This document shows positions 26,626 through 35,814 of a stretch of DNA of 64,000 bases, piece by piece (within the stretch, counting starts at the first letter, position 1; every line of letters starts with the position of its first letter). Under the pieces are notes generated by a model that saw nothing but the letters and a program-made list of their open reading frames with translations, ran no database searches and was not told where the DNA came from. The position numbers and the translations under genes were made by a program. The DNA is from Planctomycetota bacterium (GTDB lineage Bacteria > Planctomycetota > Planctomycetia > Pirellulales > Pirellulaceae). Location of the stretch: positions 1 to 64,000 of the forward strand of contig CAUJHS010000017.1 in NCBI GenBank assembly GCA_963204915.1. Reading direction: 5' to 3'.

Positions 26626-29600
26626 AAACGAGGTCCTTCAGTTGCAACGTGATGCGCCAGTTTGTTCCAGCCTTCTCGACTCTTTGGACGGATACTGGAT
26701 AAAACAGAATGTCGACTTCCAGTTCCTCGGCAAAAAATTCCGGCAGCGCATTGGTCACGGTGGGGAGCATCGACTGGGAAACGTGCAGCGTTGCCATTCC
26801 GTGCTGCTCTAATTCGTGGCGGCATTGGTCGAGCCATGTCGATGGGTTGTCGTCCACCGACAGTTCCGGCATGTGCAGACCCAGCCACCGGAGGGCCAAG
26901 TCACGTGATGGGCGGCCAAAGTCGTTATATCGGTTTCGATGGTCGAGACATTCGGGACAGCTGTCTCTACATGTTGGCAAAAGAAGTTGATCCACGCTCG
27001 CATGGAGTTGGGCGGGAGACGCCGCCATTCCACCGCTGACTTGTTGAAAATGGTCTGTGATCCGTCGCGAAATTGAATCGCGATTGATCGCGTAATACGC
27101 AAAGACGCGAGAGTCGATACCGGCACCTAGTCTTTCTTCGGTGGTACGCCAAAGTTGATTCAGAAAGTGAATGAAGCGATCTGTACGTTCAGAACTTGCC
27201 GGTCGCAACAATCGAGTTACGATCGAGACGACATTGGCTCGCGCCGTTTCAAAGCCTTCATTTTCGAGAGCGACGCGCAGCGAGTTCTTCGCTTGTTCTA
27301 AATCGCGAAAGCCTCGAGCTTGTCGGACTGCATGGAACGCCGAGGGCAGCGGGTGAGTTTGCGGATCAGCCAGGGCTTGAGCCAAAACAGCCAAGAGGTA
27401 CTCCGTTGTTTTTTCACGTCGGCAATTGGACAAGACGTGGCGCATGCCGTGGTGAAATCGCTGTGGCTCCGAGCACAGTCTTTGGACGATACTTTCAAGC
27501 TGCCCTAAGCCGCCGGAACTGGTCTCGGCTAAGAAAATGTCGGCGGTCGCGTCATCATGCCAGACCACGTCTACGGACAGGTCATTCTCCGTAATATCCA
27601 TTTCGGCCGTTAATGCTGCTGCCCGAAATGCTTGGGCCAGCGTCGCGACGTACCGGCGGCGAATCCAATCTTCGTATTCTGCTGCCGGCGGTGCCCAGAG
27701 CGTCCTCTCCAGATCCTCGACCACCGAAACGACATTTGGATCGCGCCAATGGTCCCGTAAAGTGTCAATCAACCGGCCCTCCTGACCTAGCAGGTTCGGA
27801 TCGCGAACATGGAAGATGTTCGTGATCACACGATCGCCAGCCTGATCACGCATGCCGCGCAGGCGGTTCTGAGCATCTTGGAGCGTGCATTTCTGAGTAA
27901 CTGCGGTTGCGGAAAGCATTGCCAGCGATGACTGCCACAACCATTCGGCGAGGAACGAGTTGACCGTATCAGGGAAACGGTCGGTACTTTGCATTCGGTC
28001 TAAGTAGAAGTCAGATCGGAACCGACCTTCTAGGGCAGTGTCAAGGCCCGGCAGGTTTCGCAGGTGGTCGGCATTCAAGCGAATGCGAATGCCGTCCACG
28101 CGTCGCTGGAATCCGACGGCTTCGGTGTAGAAAGACCCGTTGTCTTCCTGGCGGCCAAGTCGAAGCGAACCGATCGTGGCGTTCTGCTGTCGGCTTCTTC
28201 GAATCTCGTAGTCGCACGATTCCGCATATCGAATGACGTCGATTCCCGATTGATCGCGATGCAGGTATCCACGCACTGAATCGACAACGTTGTTCCACGG
28301 TTCAACACAGAACACGGGTATCGTGTGCCCTTGCCCAAACGGTCGAAACAGACTTTGCCAGTTCCAGGAACCGTAACTGCTGTCGAGCACGTTGGCGGGA
28401 CGGTGGTCCAAGACAACGGTCTCAGGTTGAAATACTCGTGTTGCTCCAACGCTGCATAGTTCAAATGACTGCGGAAACAACTGCTGAACGGGAGCTGTTG
28501 TTTGTCCCTGCGGCAAGTTCGGAGAATGGCTGTGCCAATATCCAACTTCTCCAACTCTTGTCGAGTAGCGCTTCGACACTCGGCCAGGGCAAGACTCTGT
28601 TAGTACCTGAGTAACATCGAGAAACTCATCTGACTGAGGCGCTCCTCGCGGTCGTAAAGTGAGCCGAGCCTCGGCAACATCGAGGTTGGCGAATGTTGCC
28701 TTCGGCAAAAACTCTGGTAACGGATATGTGATGCCTGCATCTTCTCGGAAGTCTGCCGAAGGCGGATTGGCAATCGTCCACTCGGCTTCGAGTTTCCGCA
28801 AAAGGCAAGGCACGACATGCCGCAAAAGCGGCCGAGGCAATTCCCAGACGAGCCCATCAACCTGTTCCTCCGTCAATCGATTTCCTGGACCAGAAAGCGC
28901 ACTTGTGAAGAAGCCTACCAACTCTCGCCGGAACCTGTGCCACTCCGATCCCATGACTAGAAAATCTTCGAGGATCGCTCGCGCACGTTGTTGCGCAGCG
29001 GCATCGGCTGGACGACGCAGATAATCGAACGGACTTGCACGACCAATCCGTCGACCAATCCAGTCAATGAGAAAGTAGGTTGCGTGTATTCGCAACACAT
29101 AAGGGTTGTGAAGGGGGAGTCTCAATTCGTCGAGTTCCGGCTCGAAAAGCCTCTCTGCCTGTTGAAACATCCAACGGTCAGCGCCGTAATCGGATAGCAC
29201 GACAAGCGTCCAGGGGCGACTGCCGCGTTGACGGCCGGCACGTCCCTTTCGCTGGATGAATGATGCGATCGATAACGGGCGTTTGTGTTGCAATACAGCG
29301 CCAACCAATGGATCGTCGAATCCGACTTCCAGCGCGCTCGTCGCAATGACTAAGTCAGCATTGACGTCCGCCCCTGGGTCTTGCGAACTACAACGCGTCA
29401 CGAGCAGCGGTTGGCTGAGGTTGTGGCCTAACCGTCTCGGTAATTCCCAGATTTGGCCCAGCAAGTCCCTTTGAGCGATTTCCGCTGCCGATGGCATCGG
29501 TGTTGGCTGTGGCATCTGATGAATGGGGTGCAGACGATGTCGGGCCAATTGTCTGTTGCGTTCGGCGTCTGACATGTCCGTCAACCAGCGGTTAACAACA

Positions 29601-31183
29601 TCCAGATTGTCGGTAAAACCAAACACCTTGCGACCGAAGAATCGCTCTGGATGGATGGGGAGATTCGGCGGGGTTGGCGATTGTCCGCGTGGAGTCAGCA
29701 CGCGTGCTAGAACCATGCCGCATTGAATTGACGTCGAAAGGAGGCTCGTTCCCGCAGCGGGATCTCCCTTCACCGCCATGTTGTACTCGATACTCTCATG
29801 CTCCAGTTCTGCATCGAACGGTCGGAACTCGCGGATATGCTCCTGGCGTATTGCAGCGACACGTGCAAGATGAGCGGTTGCCTCCTTTAACGTGGCTGAC
29901 AATCCAACGACGTGAAGATTGCGAGTCCGGCACGCATATCGCCACCGCCGTAGAATCCAAGCAACTTGAGCCCCTTGAATTCCTTCGTAAGCGTGGACCT
30001 CATCAAGTAACAGCAATCGAGGCGAGCGTGCTCCTTGCCCAATGCCAAAAGTTCTGGCCCATCGCGGGTTGCCCATCTCGCGATTTAGCATCTCCACCGA
30101 GAGGAAAAGGACGTCCGGCGGATTATCCATCAAGTCGTCGCGAGTGAGATATAGGAGACCGTCAGGCACATCGGGCTGAACATGGTTGCCGCGGGCGCGA
30201 TACAGACGCGTCCGACCGGCGTGTCTGTCCGCGTCTCTCCAAATCAGATCCTCATCCGGTGCTAAGGGGGACTTCAGGAATGGCACAACGAAGCCGTTGC
30301 CGACGCGCCGCCAACCGTGATCGGTCTCGGCCCTGGACCGGTTGTTCCGATTGCTGTCGAATGCGTTGCGCCACGGCGTGTTGCCCAGCAACGCCCCAAA
30401 CGTGAGAGGTCGCAATCCTGCCTTCTGCAGGACCGGTCTCAGCTTGAAGGATTCAGCGATGGCTTCACGGAACTGATCAGCCAACAAGACGTTACGGGGA
30501 TAAATCGCGACGATTTTTGTAAACGGTGAACTGGTGAGTTCGGTGCAAGCTCCCAGAAATGCAGGTACGTAAAACGCCTTTGTCTTTCCGGCCCCTGTTC
30601 CGGCCGAGACGACAGAGCCGGTCGCATTTTGGCCGTTGTACTGGCCAAGTACGTGTGCGAACGCTCGCATCTGAAACGCCGCAAAGTCGAATGGTGCTCC
30701 ACCAGCATCGCTCGCCAGGGCATTGAAAAGCTCCTGTTGAAGTTGCGGTTGGGTGCAACTTCCATGAATCGCGTTCCAACAAGTAACGGCGGATTGGTCG
30801 CGTAGAGGATACCGACGTGATTTCAAGTGCAACTTGATGTCCGAGACAAGGTTTGGAGCGGTCGCCCATTGATCTTCGCGGAAGATCTGACGCAGGCGGC
30901 CAATCAATCGAACCACCTCGGCGAATCGTGTCCGATAGGCTCGCGGATTTTGCCGGACAAGGTACAGCAGATTGGCCTGCTCCATGTCGTCCAGCAGATC
31001 GTCCAAAGTCCAGCTAGTGGCACTCAGTTTGGCCCACTCGTTCTGGAGTTCTGGTTCGGCTTCGTTGGCTAGGAGATTCTGAACTTCGGCCGACGTAAAC
31101 GACACATCGTAAAAGCCCCATGAAACGAGCCTCGTTTCGCGAGATTCGAGAAAACTGAGAAATCGTGAGACGAACTCATCCAT
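26618..31183 (-). CDS. dpdJ: DpdJ, large DEAD/DEAH-box helicase
   Basis: The protein has 1,521 residues. Helicase motifs run in order: SAGTGAGKTKAFYVPAFL (Walker A, about 195-212), LLLDEVHAYEGIQGAQ (motif II, about 395-410), VVGLSATLKEA (motif III, about 430-440), and then ATSALEVGFDDP and SFIQRKGRAGRQRG (motifs V and VI, about 640-685). This layout, with a Glu-Val-His box and a long C-terminal half, resembles the DrmA/Lhr-like helicases found in defence systems. CRDSCPECLDHRNRY near residue 1420 is a probable zinc cluster. It begins seven bases after dpdI. In the dpd model it would move along or unwind unmodified DNA for DpdK. Confidence 0.85.
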   Translation of the reverse strand: MDEFVSRFLSFLESRETRLVSWGFYDVSFTSAEVQNLLANEAEPELQNEWAKLSATSWTLDDLLDDMEQANLLYLVRQNPRAYRTRFAEVVRLIGRLRQIFREDQWATAPNLVSDIKLHLKSRRYPLRDQSAVTCWNAIHGSCTQPQLQQELFNALASDAGGAPFDFAAFQMRAFAHVLGQYNGQNATGSVVSAGTGAGKTKAFYVPAFLGACTELTSSPFTKIVAIYPRNVLLADQFREAIAESFKLRPVLQKAGLRPLTFGALLGNTPWRNAFDSNRNNRSRAETDHGWRRVGNGFVVPFLKSPLAPDEDLIWRDADRHAGRTRLYRARGNHVQPDVPDGLLYLTRDDLMDNPPDVLFLSVEMLNREMGNPRWARTFGIGQGARSPRLLLLDEVHAYEGIQGAQVAWILRRWRYACRTRNLHVVGLSATLKEATAHLARVAAIRQEHIREFRPFDAELEHESIEYNMAVKGDPAAGTSLLSTSIQCGMVLARVLTPRGQSPTPPNLPIHPERFFGRKVFGFTDNLDVVNRWLTDMSDAERNRQLARHRLHPIHQMPQPTPMPSAAEIAQRDLLGQIWELPRRLGHNLSQPLLVTRCSSQDPGADVNADLVIATSALEVGFDDPLVGAVLQHKRPLSIASFIQRKGRAGRQRGSRPWTLVVLSDYGADRWMFQQAERLFEPELDELRLPLHNPYVLRIHATYFLIDWIGRRIGRASPFDYLRRPADAAAQQRARAILEDFLVMGSEWHRFRRELVGFFTSALSGPGNRLTEEQVDGLVWELPRPLLRHVVPCLLRKLEAEWTIANPPSADFREDAGITYPLPEFLPKATFANLDVAEARLTLRPRGAPQSDEFLDVTQVLTESCPGRVSKRYSTRVGEVGYWHSHSPNLPQGQTTAPVQQLFPQSFELCSVGATRVFQPETVVLDHRPANVLDSSYGSWNWQSLFRPFGQGHTIPVFCVEPWNNVVDSVRGYLHRDQSGIDVIRYAESCDYEIRRSRQQNATIGSLRLGRQEDNGSFYTEAVGFQRRVDGIRIRLNADHLRNLPGLDTALEGRFRSDFYLDRMQSTDRFPDTVNSFLAEWLWQSSLAMLSATAVTQKCTLQDAQNRLRGMRDQAGDRVITNIFHVRDPNLLGQEGRLIDTLRDHWRDPNVVSVVEDLERTLWAPPAAEYEDWIRRRYVATLAQAFRAAALTAEMDITENDLSVDVVWHDDATADIFLAETSSGGLGQLESIVQRLCSEPQRFHHGMRHVLSNCRREKTTEYLLAVLAQALADPQTHPLPSAFHAVRQARGFRDLEQAKNSLRVALENEGFETARANVVSIVTRLLRPASSERTDRFIHFLNQLWRTTEERLGAGIDSRVFAYYAINRDSISRRITDHFQQVSGGMAASPAQLHASVDQLLLPTCRDSCPECLDHRNRYNDFGRPSRDLALRWLGLHMPELSVDDNPSTWLDQCRHELEQHGMATLHVSQSMLPTVTNALPEFFAEELEVDILFYPVSVQRVEKAGTNWRITLQLKDLVYA

Positions 31184-31190
31184 CGTGCGT

Positions 31191-31871
31191 TTACTTGATC
31201 GTTACGGCCAGGACGTGCCACAGGCCTTTTTCCTCGAAATACGTTTTGATCTCTTCCTTGAACAAATCTCGTGGATCGGCAGTTCCCTTAGCGGCCTTGA
31301 TAAGGAACTTTCCCGCTTCTCCCTCCAGGCCAAGGTTTTCCACCGCTTCTCTCAGGGCAGTCAAATCCTCGCTGATCGTGTTGGCCGTTTGTTTTGTCGG
31401 CGGTGCTTTGTCGGTGTGCTGCCGCAGCCTTTGCATGATCTCTGCCAGCACAGCGCCGCCAGGAAGGTTCGCTGCAACCTCGGCGATGGCCTCATAGGAC
31501 TTCAGTTGACGCTGCATCAGAGTTGGCCACGTCTTCGTCAGGTCTGCTTCGGCATGCTTGGCTCGATCACCCAACCGCGTGACCTTCTCTTCCGTCGCCC
31601 TTGAACCAACGTCGCTGAAATCCTTTTCAAGTGCCTCCATTAGATTTGCCGCCTGACGAGCAGCGGCCCGTACTGCCGTCGCTGTCTTGCTGAAGTCTCC
31701 ATCTGGAAACACGATTTGCGCATTGGCGCGTCTATTTGAGGCATCCGAAAGCTTCGCATGGACGTCCACGAGTCGCGCCGTCAACGTTTGCACATCGTTA
31801 TTCAGCGCTTTCATCTTCTTCTTTTCCGGAAGTTCTTCAAGTCGTTTCGTGATGTCACTAAGAGTTGACAC
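31191..31871 (-). CDS. dpdI: DpdI, coiled-coil protein of the dpd system
   Basis: This is a 226-residue, mostly helical, charged protein with heptad-like stretches (ITKRLEELPEKKKMKALNND near residues 6-25, and around 90-150). No enzymatic motif is seen. I chose the GTG at 31871 because AGGAGG lies six bases upstream within the end of dpdH; an upstream ATG at 31916 would overlap dpdH by 59 bases and has no such site. The GTG start overlaps the dpdH stop by 14 bases. In the Salmonella system dpdI is listed among the genes involved in restriction. The name rests chiefly on position between dpdH and dpdJ. Confidence 0.65.
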   Translation of the reverse strand: MSTLSDITKRLEELPEKKKMKALNNDVQTLTARLVDVHAKLSDASNRRANAQIVFPDGDFSKTATAVRAAARQAANLMEALEKDFSDVGSRATEEKVTRLGDRAKHAEADLTKTWPTLMQRQLKSYEAIAEVAANLPGGAVLAEIMQRLRQHTDKAPPTKQTANTISEDLTALREAVENLGLEGEAGKFLIKAAKGTADPRDLFKEEIKTYFEEKGLWHVLAVTIK

Positions 31872-34800
31872 TGGTCGCCTCCTGATCCTCGAGTGCGAGA
31901 TCTGCGATTGTGCCAAGCGCTATAAGCAATCCACGCTCTAGTTCTTTTGGATCGCCACCCTTCCTCACTTCCGCTTCCTGAAGCGAAAGCTCGTGATCAA
32001 GTTGGCCAATGTATGCGGCGACTGCGGTTAGCGCGTCCACGGCAGCTTTCAAATGCTGTGGATCGAAGAGAAGAATCTCGTAGAGGTCTGTCGACGCGGC
32101 AACTCTTGCACCCCTCTCCAGTGCAAAGCCCCAACGTTGCCGGTGCTCGCTGAAGACGCCCGACTTGAACAGTTCGTCGAACTCGGCATGTGGCCAAGAA
32201 AAACTCTTCTTCCGTACTTCGACAAGCTGTTCGAGATCCTGGCAAAACGAAACAAACGCCGATTTCACATCCGTTGTGTCGAATCCCGCGCTGGTCAGCA
32301 TCTGCGTCGCGGACTCGACAAGTGTACCCAATTCCGCTCGCTCTTCCTCAAGCACTCCCGCGAGAGTCGCATAGGGTTGAAGTCCTCCACGCAGGCCATC
32401 CACATAGCGGGTAATCCAATAACTTTGGAAATACTTGTCTGCGACTGGTTCAACCGTCGGTTGCTTTTGAAAGGCCATTGCGGCTTCAATAATTGGAATG
32501 GGATCAATGAAATTGATGCCACCGGTTCGGCCTTGCACGATCGACAATTCACTTGAAACGAATTTGCGAACGTCATCGTGGCGGCTTTCCATGTCGGCGA
32601 CTAACTCGGTCCACCGCTTCGATAAGGTAACCGGGGTCGATTCCCAGCAATCAGCAAACACCTCGTCGATAAGGTTTGCGATGGACTGAGGCAGTTTCTC
32701 ACGCTTACGCAGCGTGGCGATTAGGCATAGATGCTGGATTGCTGAACGAACAGGCGCTTGGGTGTCGAGTAGCGGTTGGAGACTGCTGACAATTGATGCG
32801 GCGTGCGCCCGAATCCAACACTCTGTAATCCGCTTGTGATGTTCGCCATCTGCAAAGTCCCATGACTTCTTCCCCAGATACTCGTACCTCACAAGCGCTT
32901 CTAGCAGTTCGCGAGTGTCCTCGTTGCGCGGAAAAAGATCGATGAAAAAACTCGCCGTGGCTGGCTTCGAAATTTGGCCCTCGATGCGAATGTGTTCGTA
33001 TTTGCCCTGTGGCAAGAGTCTCTTCCATTCAGAGAGCGGGGGATAGCGTTCGGAATCCCAAGGGATCGATCGCCGAATGAGATTAGCAACGAGTTGCCTG
33101 AACTCCCTGTCACGTTCCAGGTCCTCCCCATCCTTCCAAGCACGAAGGCTCTGAAGAAACTGGTCCACCTTCCTCTCCGCGGCCTTGTCACCTTTCTTCT
33201 CTTGGCGCTCTTTCGAGTCGCCTTGTTCCTTTTGGGGGTCATCGGCGTCGGCCTCTTCGTCGGCTCTTGGCACTTCCTTAGAAAAAGACGTGAAGCCCAG
33301 AGGTTCCAGCAACGGTGTCAATCGCTTGGCCGCCTCAGACGCCGAATCCACCTCTTCAATCCACAGTTCAGCGAGAATACGCAAACGCTTGCGAGCTTCG
33401 TCGTCCCAACCACCACAGTAGTTCCGTGTAAACTCAGTCCAATAGATTGGATCGCTGACCGAAATCGGCAGCGAAGCATCGTGCGGAAAACGCTGCTCTT
33501 CAATTGTCTGGATGTCGGAAAGGATTGGGGTTAATACATGGATTAGCAGCCCTCGCTGATTCACTGGGATTCCGCTCTTTTCGTTGCTCTCGATGTGATC
33601 GAGCATTCGGAACGGAGCATTATTCGTAAGTGGATATAACCCCACGTCGACGTCACCGATCCGGACCTTGCCAAAGCGCTTGTGACATTCTGTCCTCGCG
33701 TCACATGATGTACACTTACTGATGTGAATATCGTTGCCACTTTCCCGTCGATGCTTTTCGATTTCCAAGACTTCTTGTTCGGCAAGTCGAATGGCATTTA
33801 GGTACCTGGCCGTGAATCGCGCTAGCTCCGTTCGGTTCCGAGCCCAGCGTTCAGTCGTGTCACCATCAATGCAGGCGAGGATTTCGATACGGTCTTTCTG
33901 GTTGTCTCTCAAATGTGAGTGGCCCGTTCGTGTCATTCCAACGACTGCGGTGAGTGGGCATAAGTCATGTCGATCCTGTGGTTCTAGCGCATTGACAACT
34001 TCGACGTCGAGTTCCGCCATGACAGAAACGTCCTCCAAGAAGAGCGCCAATCGCTTTCCATCTCCCTGGAGATCCTGACGGATTGCGTCAAATACCGTTC
34101 GAAGATTTGCACCTGAAAGGCCGATCATGTCTTTGATTGCGTCATGCAACGCAGTACTTGCAAGTTTTGCGGCTTCTTCACGCAAAGCCTTCGAATCATC
34201 CAACTCGTCAATTAGCTCAAGGACTTCGAGCGAGTTTTCGCGAGGGCCTTTGAACTGAGACGGTATCGTGAAATCAGCTTCGCGAAATTCAGGAAGTGAA
34301 TCCCGCTCTTGCACATCGCTTGATTCCGTGAGTAGTTTTATCCTCCGATCGATGACCCCATTATCGCGACACAACCACCCACCGAACCCTTTTGCGCGAC
34401 AAGCCTGGCCGAGTTCCCGAAGCAGTCGTGGCAACGGGTCTCGCCCTCGATCTTTCCATCCGGGACCGAGTTCAACAGACAACTGATTCGCTAGCATCTG
34501 CCGTGCCGTATCGTCTGAGATTCGTTCGATTGCCTGGCGGACGGGATCGAGATGCCGCTGGAATCGCTCCCCCAACTGGACGAGCATCTGCTCAAGCGCG
34601 TCTTTCAGACTTCCAGAACGGCGTTGGATTAGAACGGGCACGACGTCTTTAAGGACGCCGGATTTCAACTCAGAATCGCACCGAAGTTTGAGCCAATGGA
34701 TAAGGTGCGACTTTCCTGTTCCCTGATCCCCGAAAATGACAGCCTGAATATCGCGTCGACCCGATCCAGCGATTTTTTGATACAGGTCGTCCTCGCTCAA

Positions 34801-34950
34801 CAACTTACCTGCCCGCATGTCTTGAATGTGCTTCACCGATGAGTGGCAAGCCATGAAATAGTGTGTTTGCTTCTCATCTAGTTTTGCTTTAAGCGAAATA
34901 GCCTTGTCGACGTTTGCTTTGTCCCAGCAAATTGGAATCTTGACAGCCAT
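31858..34950 (-). CDS. dpdH: DpdH, P-loop ATPase
   Basis: The 1,030-residue protein has Walker A VIFGDQGTGKSHLIHWL at about residues 71-87. Near 315 there is KRLALFLEDVSVMAELDVEV, a likely Walker B (LFLEDV). A cysteine cluster CTSCDARTEC (about 410-420) may bind zinc. Residues 570-600 form an acidic and lysine-rich linker (DEEADADDPQKEQGDSKERQ) that looks disordered. The architecture resembles large STAND- or BrxC-like ATPases of defence systems. It starts two bases after dpdG and runs into dpdI. It probably senses or organises the restriction complex, but this is inference. Confidence 0.75.
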   Translation of the reverse strand: MAVKIPICWDKANVDKAISLKAKLDEKQTHYFMACHSSVKHIQDMRAGKLLSEDDLYQKIAGSGRRDIQAVIFGDQGTGKSHLIHWLKLRCDSELKSGVLKDVVPVLIQRRSGSLKDALEQMLVQLGERFQRHLDPVRQAIERISDDTARQMLANQLSVELGPGWKDRGRDPLPRLLRELGQACRAKGFGGWLCRDNGVIDRRIKLLTESSDVQERDSLPEFREADFTIPSQFKGPRENSLEVLELIDELDDSKALREEAAKLASTALHDAIKDMIGLSGANLRTVFDAIRQDLQGDGKRLALFLEDVSVMAELDVEVVNALEPQDRHDLCPLTAVVGMTRTGHSHLRDNQKDRIEILACIDGDTTERWARNRTELARFTARYLNAIRLAEQEVLEIEKHRRESGNDIHISKCTSCDARTECHKRFGKVRIGDVDVGLYPLTNNAPFRMLDHIESNEKSGIPVNQRGLLIHVLTPILSDIQTIEEQRFPHDASLPISVSDPIYWTEFTRNYCGGWDDEARKRLRILAELWIEEVDSASEAAKRLTPLLEPLGFTSFSKEVPRADEEADADDPQKEQGDSKERQEKKGDKAAERKVDQFLQSLRAWKDGEDLERDREFRQLVANLIRRSIPWDSERYPPLSEWKRLLPQGKYEHIRIEGQISKPATASFFIDLFPRNEDTRELLEALVRYEYLGKKSWDFADGEHHKRITECWIRAHAASIVSSLQPLLDTQAPVRSAIQHLCLIATLRKREKLPQSIANLIDEVFADCWESTPVTLSKRWTELVADMESRHDDVRKFVSSELSIVQGRTGGINFIDPIPIIEAAMAFQKQPTVEPVADKYFQSYWITRYVDGLRGGLQPYATLAGVLEEERAELGTLVESATQMLTSAGFDTTDVKSAFVSFCQDLEQLVEVRKKSFSWPHAEFDELFKSGVFSEHRQRWGFALERGARVAASTDLYEILLFDPQHLKAAVDALTAVAAYIGQLDHELSLQEAEVRKGGDPKELERGLLIALGTIADLALEDQEATSVNS

Positions 34951-34952
34951 CG

Positions 34953-35804
34953 TTACTTCGCCCCTTTCCTAATTTCAACAAAATCCATTCGATCGGAGCG
35001 TAGCGTCTTACCGTCATTCGGGGGAGATGCAAGCTGCAAACTCCACCCGCCGCTGTCTGGCGAGCAGTGCAACTTTATCTGGCTGTCGAGGTGCAACTCT
35101 GTCAAAGCATGACTCAGCCCCAACGTGCACTGTCGTCTGTCGCTGGCGCTGCGATTGGCTTGCTTGAAGATTTCACCTCCGTCGAGTTCTGGGCACGCGA
35201 TGGCAAGACGGTCCATGAACGTGTCGTCATCTAGCTTCTTGTCCCCGTTGAAGATTTCGGGCAACCTCCGCTTAACACGCTCATAGGGATTGCACTGAAA
35301 CTCGTCACTCGGGTCATTCCATCCGAGTCCCGCATAAACCAACCAGCGGTGAAGTCCACTCCACTTTTCGGCGTTGAATGGATTCGTCTGCTTCATATTG
35401 CCGAACACGTCACGGTTGAAGGCTTTCACCCAGTCGTCACGAGTGCCTTTCAAAGTATCCTTGTTCAAGCCGAGCATATAGCTGTAGAAAAGTGCAAAGT
35501 AATACTCTACCTCAGTACTCGCGAGTACAGACTGATCGATGGCATCCAGCACGCATTCACGAACAGACCGACGACCCTTTGCCGCTTCCGTTAGTTCCAG
35601 TTCCGCCCCGTCCTTTTCAAGAATCAGGTTGAGTTCGATGGCCGCACGAACCGTGTTTTTCGATTGATCCTGGGAAGTCGTTATGCCCTTTGGTTGAAGA
35701 ATTGCATAGATCGCGTCTCTGGTCATCTTCCGATTCCCAAGTCGCCGCAAGACGTCGATCAGCGTTTCAACGTGCAAAGGGGTTACGGGTCCATCTGTAA
35801 ACAT
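34953..35804 (-). CDS. dpdG: DpdG, winged-helix-like dpd protein
   Basis: This 283-residue soluble protein has an N-terminal part resembling a DNA-binding winged helix: ETLIDVLRRLGNRKMTRDAI (about 13-32), a helical pair, then NTVRAAIELNLILEKDGAEL (about 50-69). The middle has a conserved-looking block with YAGLGW (about 158-163), and no catalytic motif is visible. It lies ten bases after dpdF and two bases before dpdH, so it is certainly cotranscribed with them. The name is by position in the ordered dpdE-K operon and by size; dpdG is one of the genes tied to restriction in Salmonella. Confidence 0.68.
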   Translation of the reverse strand: MFTDGPVTPLHVETLIDVLRRLGNRKMTRDAIYAILQPKGITTSQDQSKNTVRAAIELNLILEKDGAELELTEAAKGRRSVRECVLDAIDQSVLASTEVEYYFALFYSYMLGLNKDTLKGTRDDWVKAFNRDVFGNMKQTNPFNAEKWSGLHRWLVYAGLGWNDPSDEFQCNPYERVKRRLPEIFNGDKKLDDDTFMDRLAIACPELDGGEIFKQANRSASDRRQCTLGLSHALTELHLDSQIKLHCSPDSGGWSLQLASPPNDGKTLRSDRMDFVEIRKGAK

Positions 35805-35814
35805 CTAATCACTC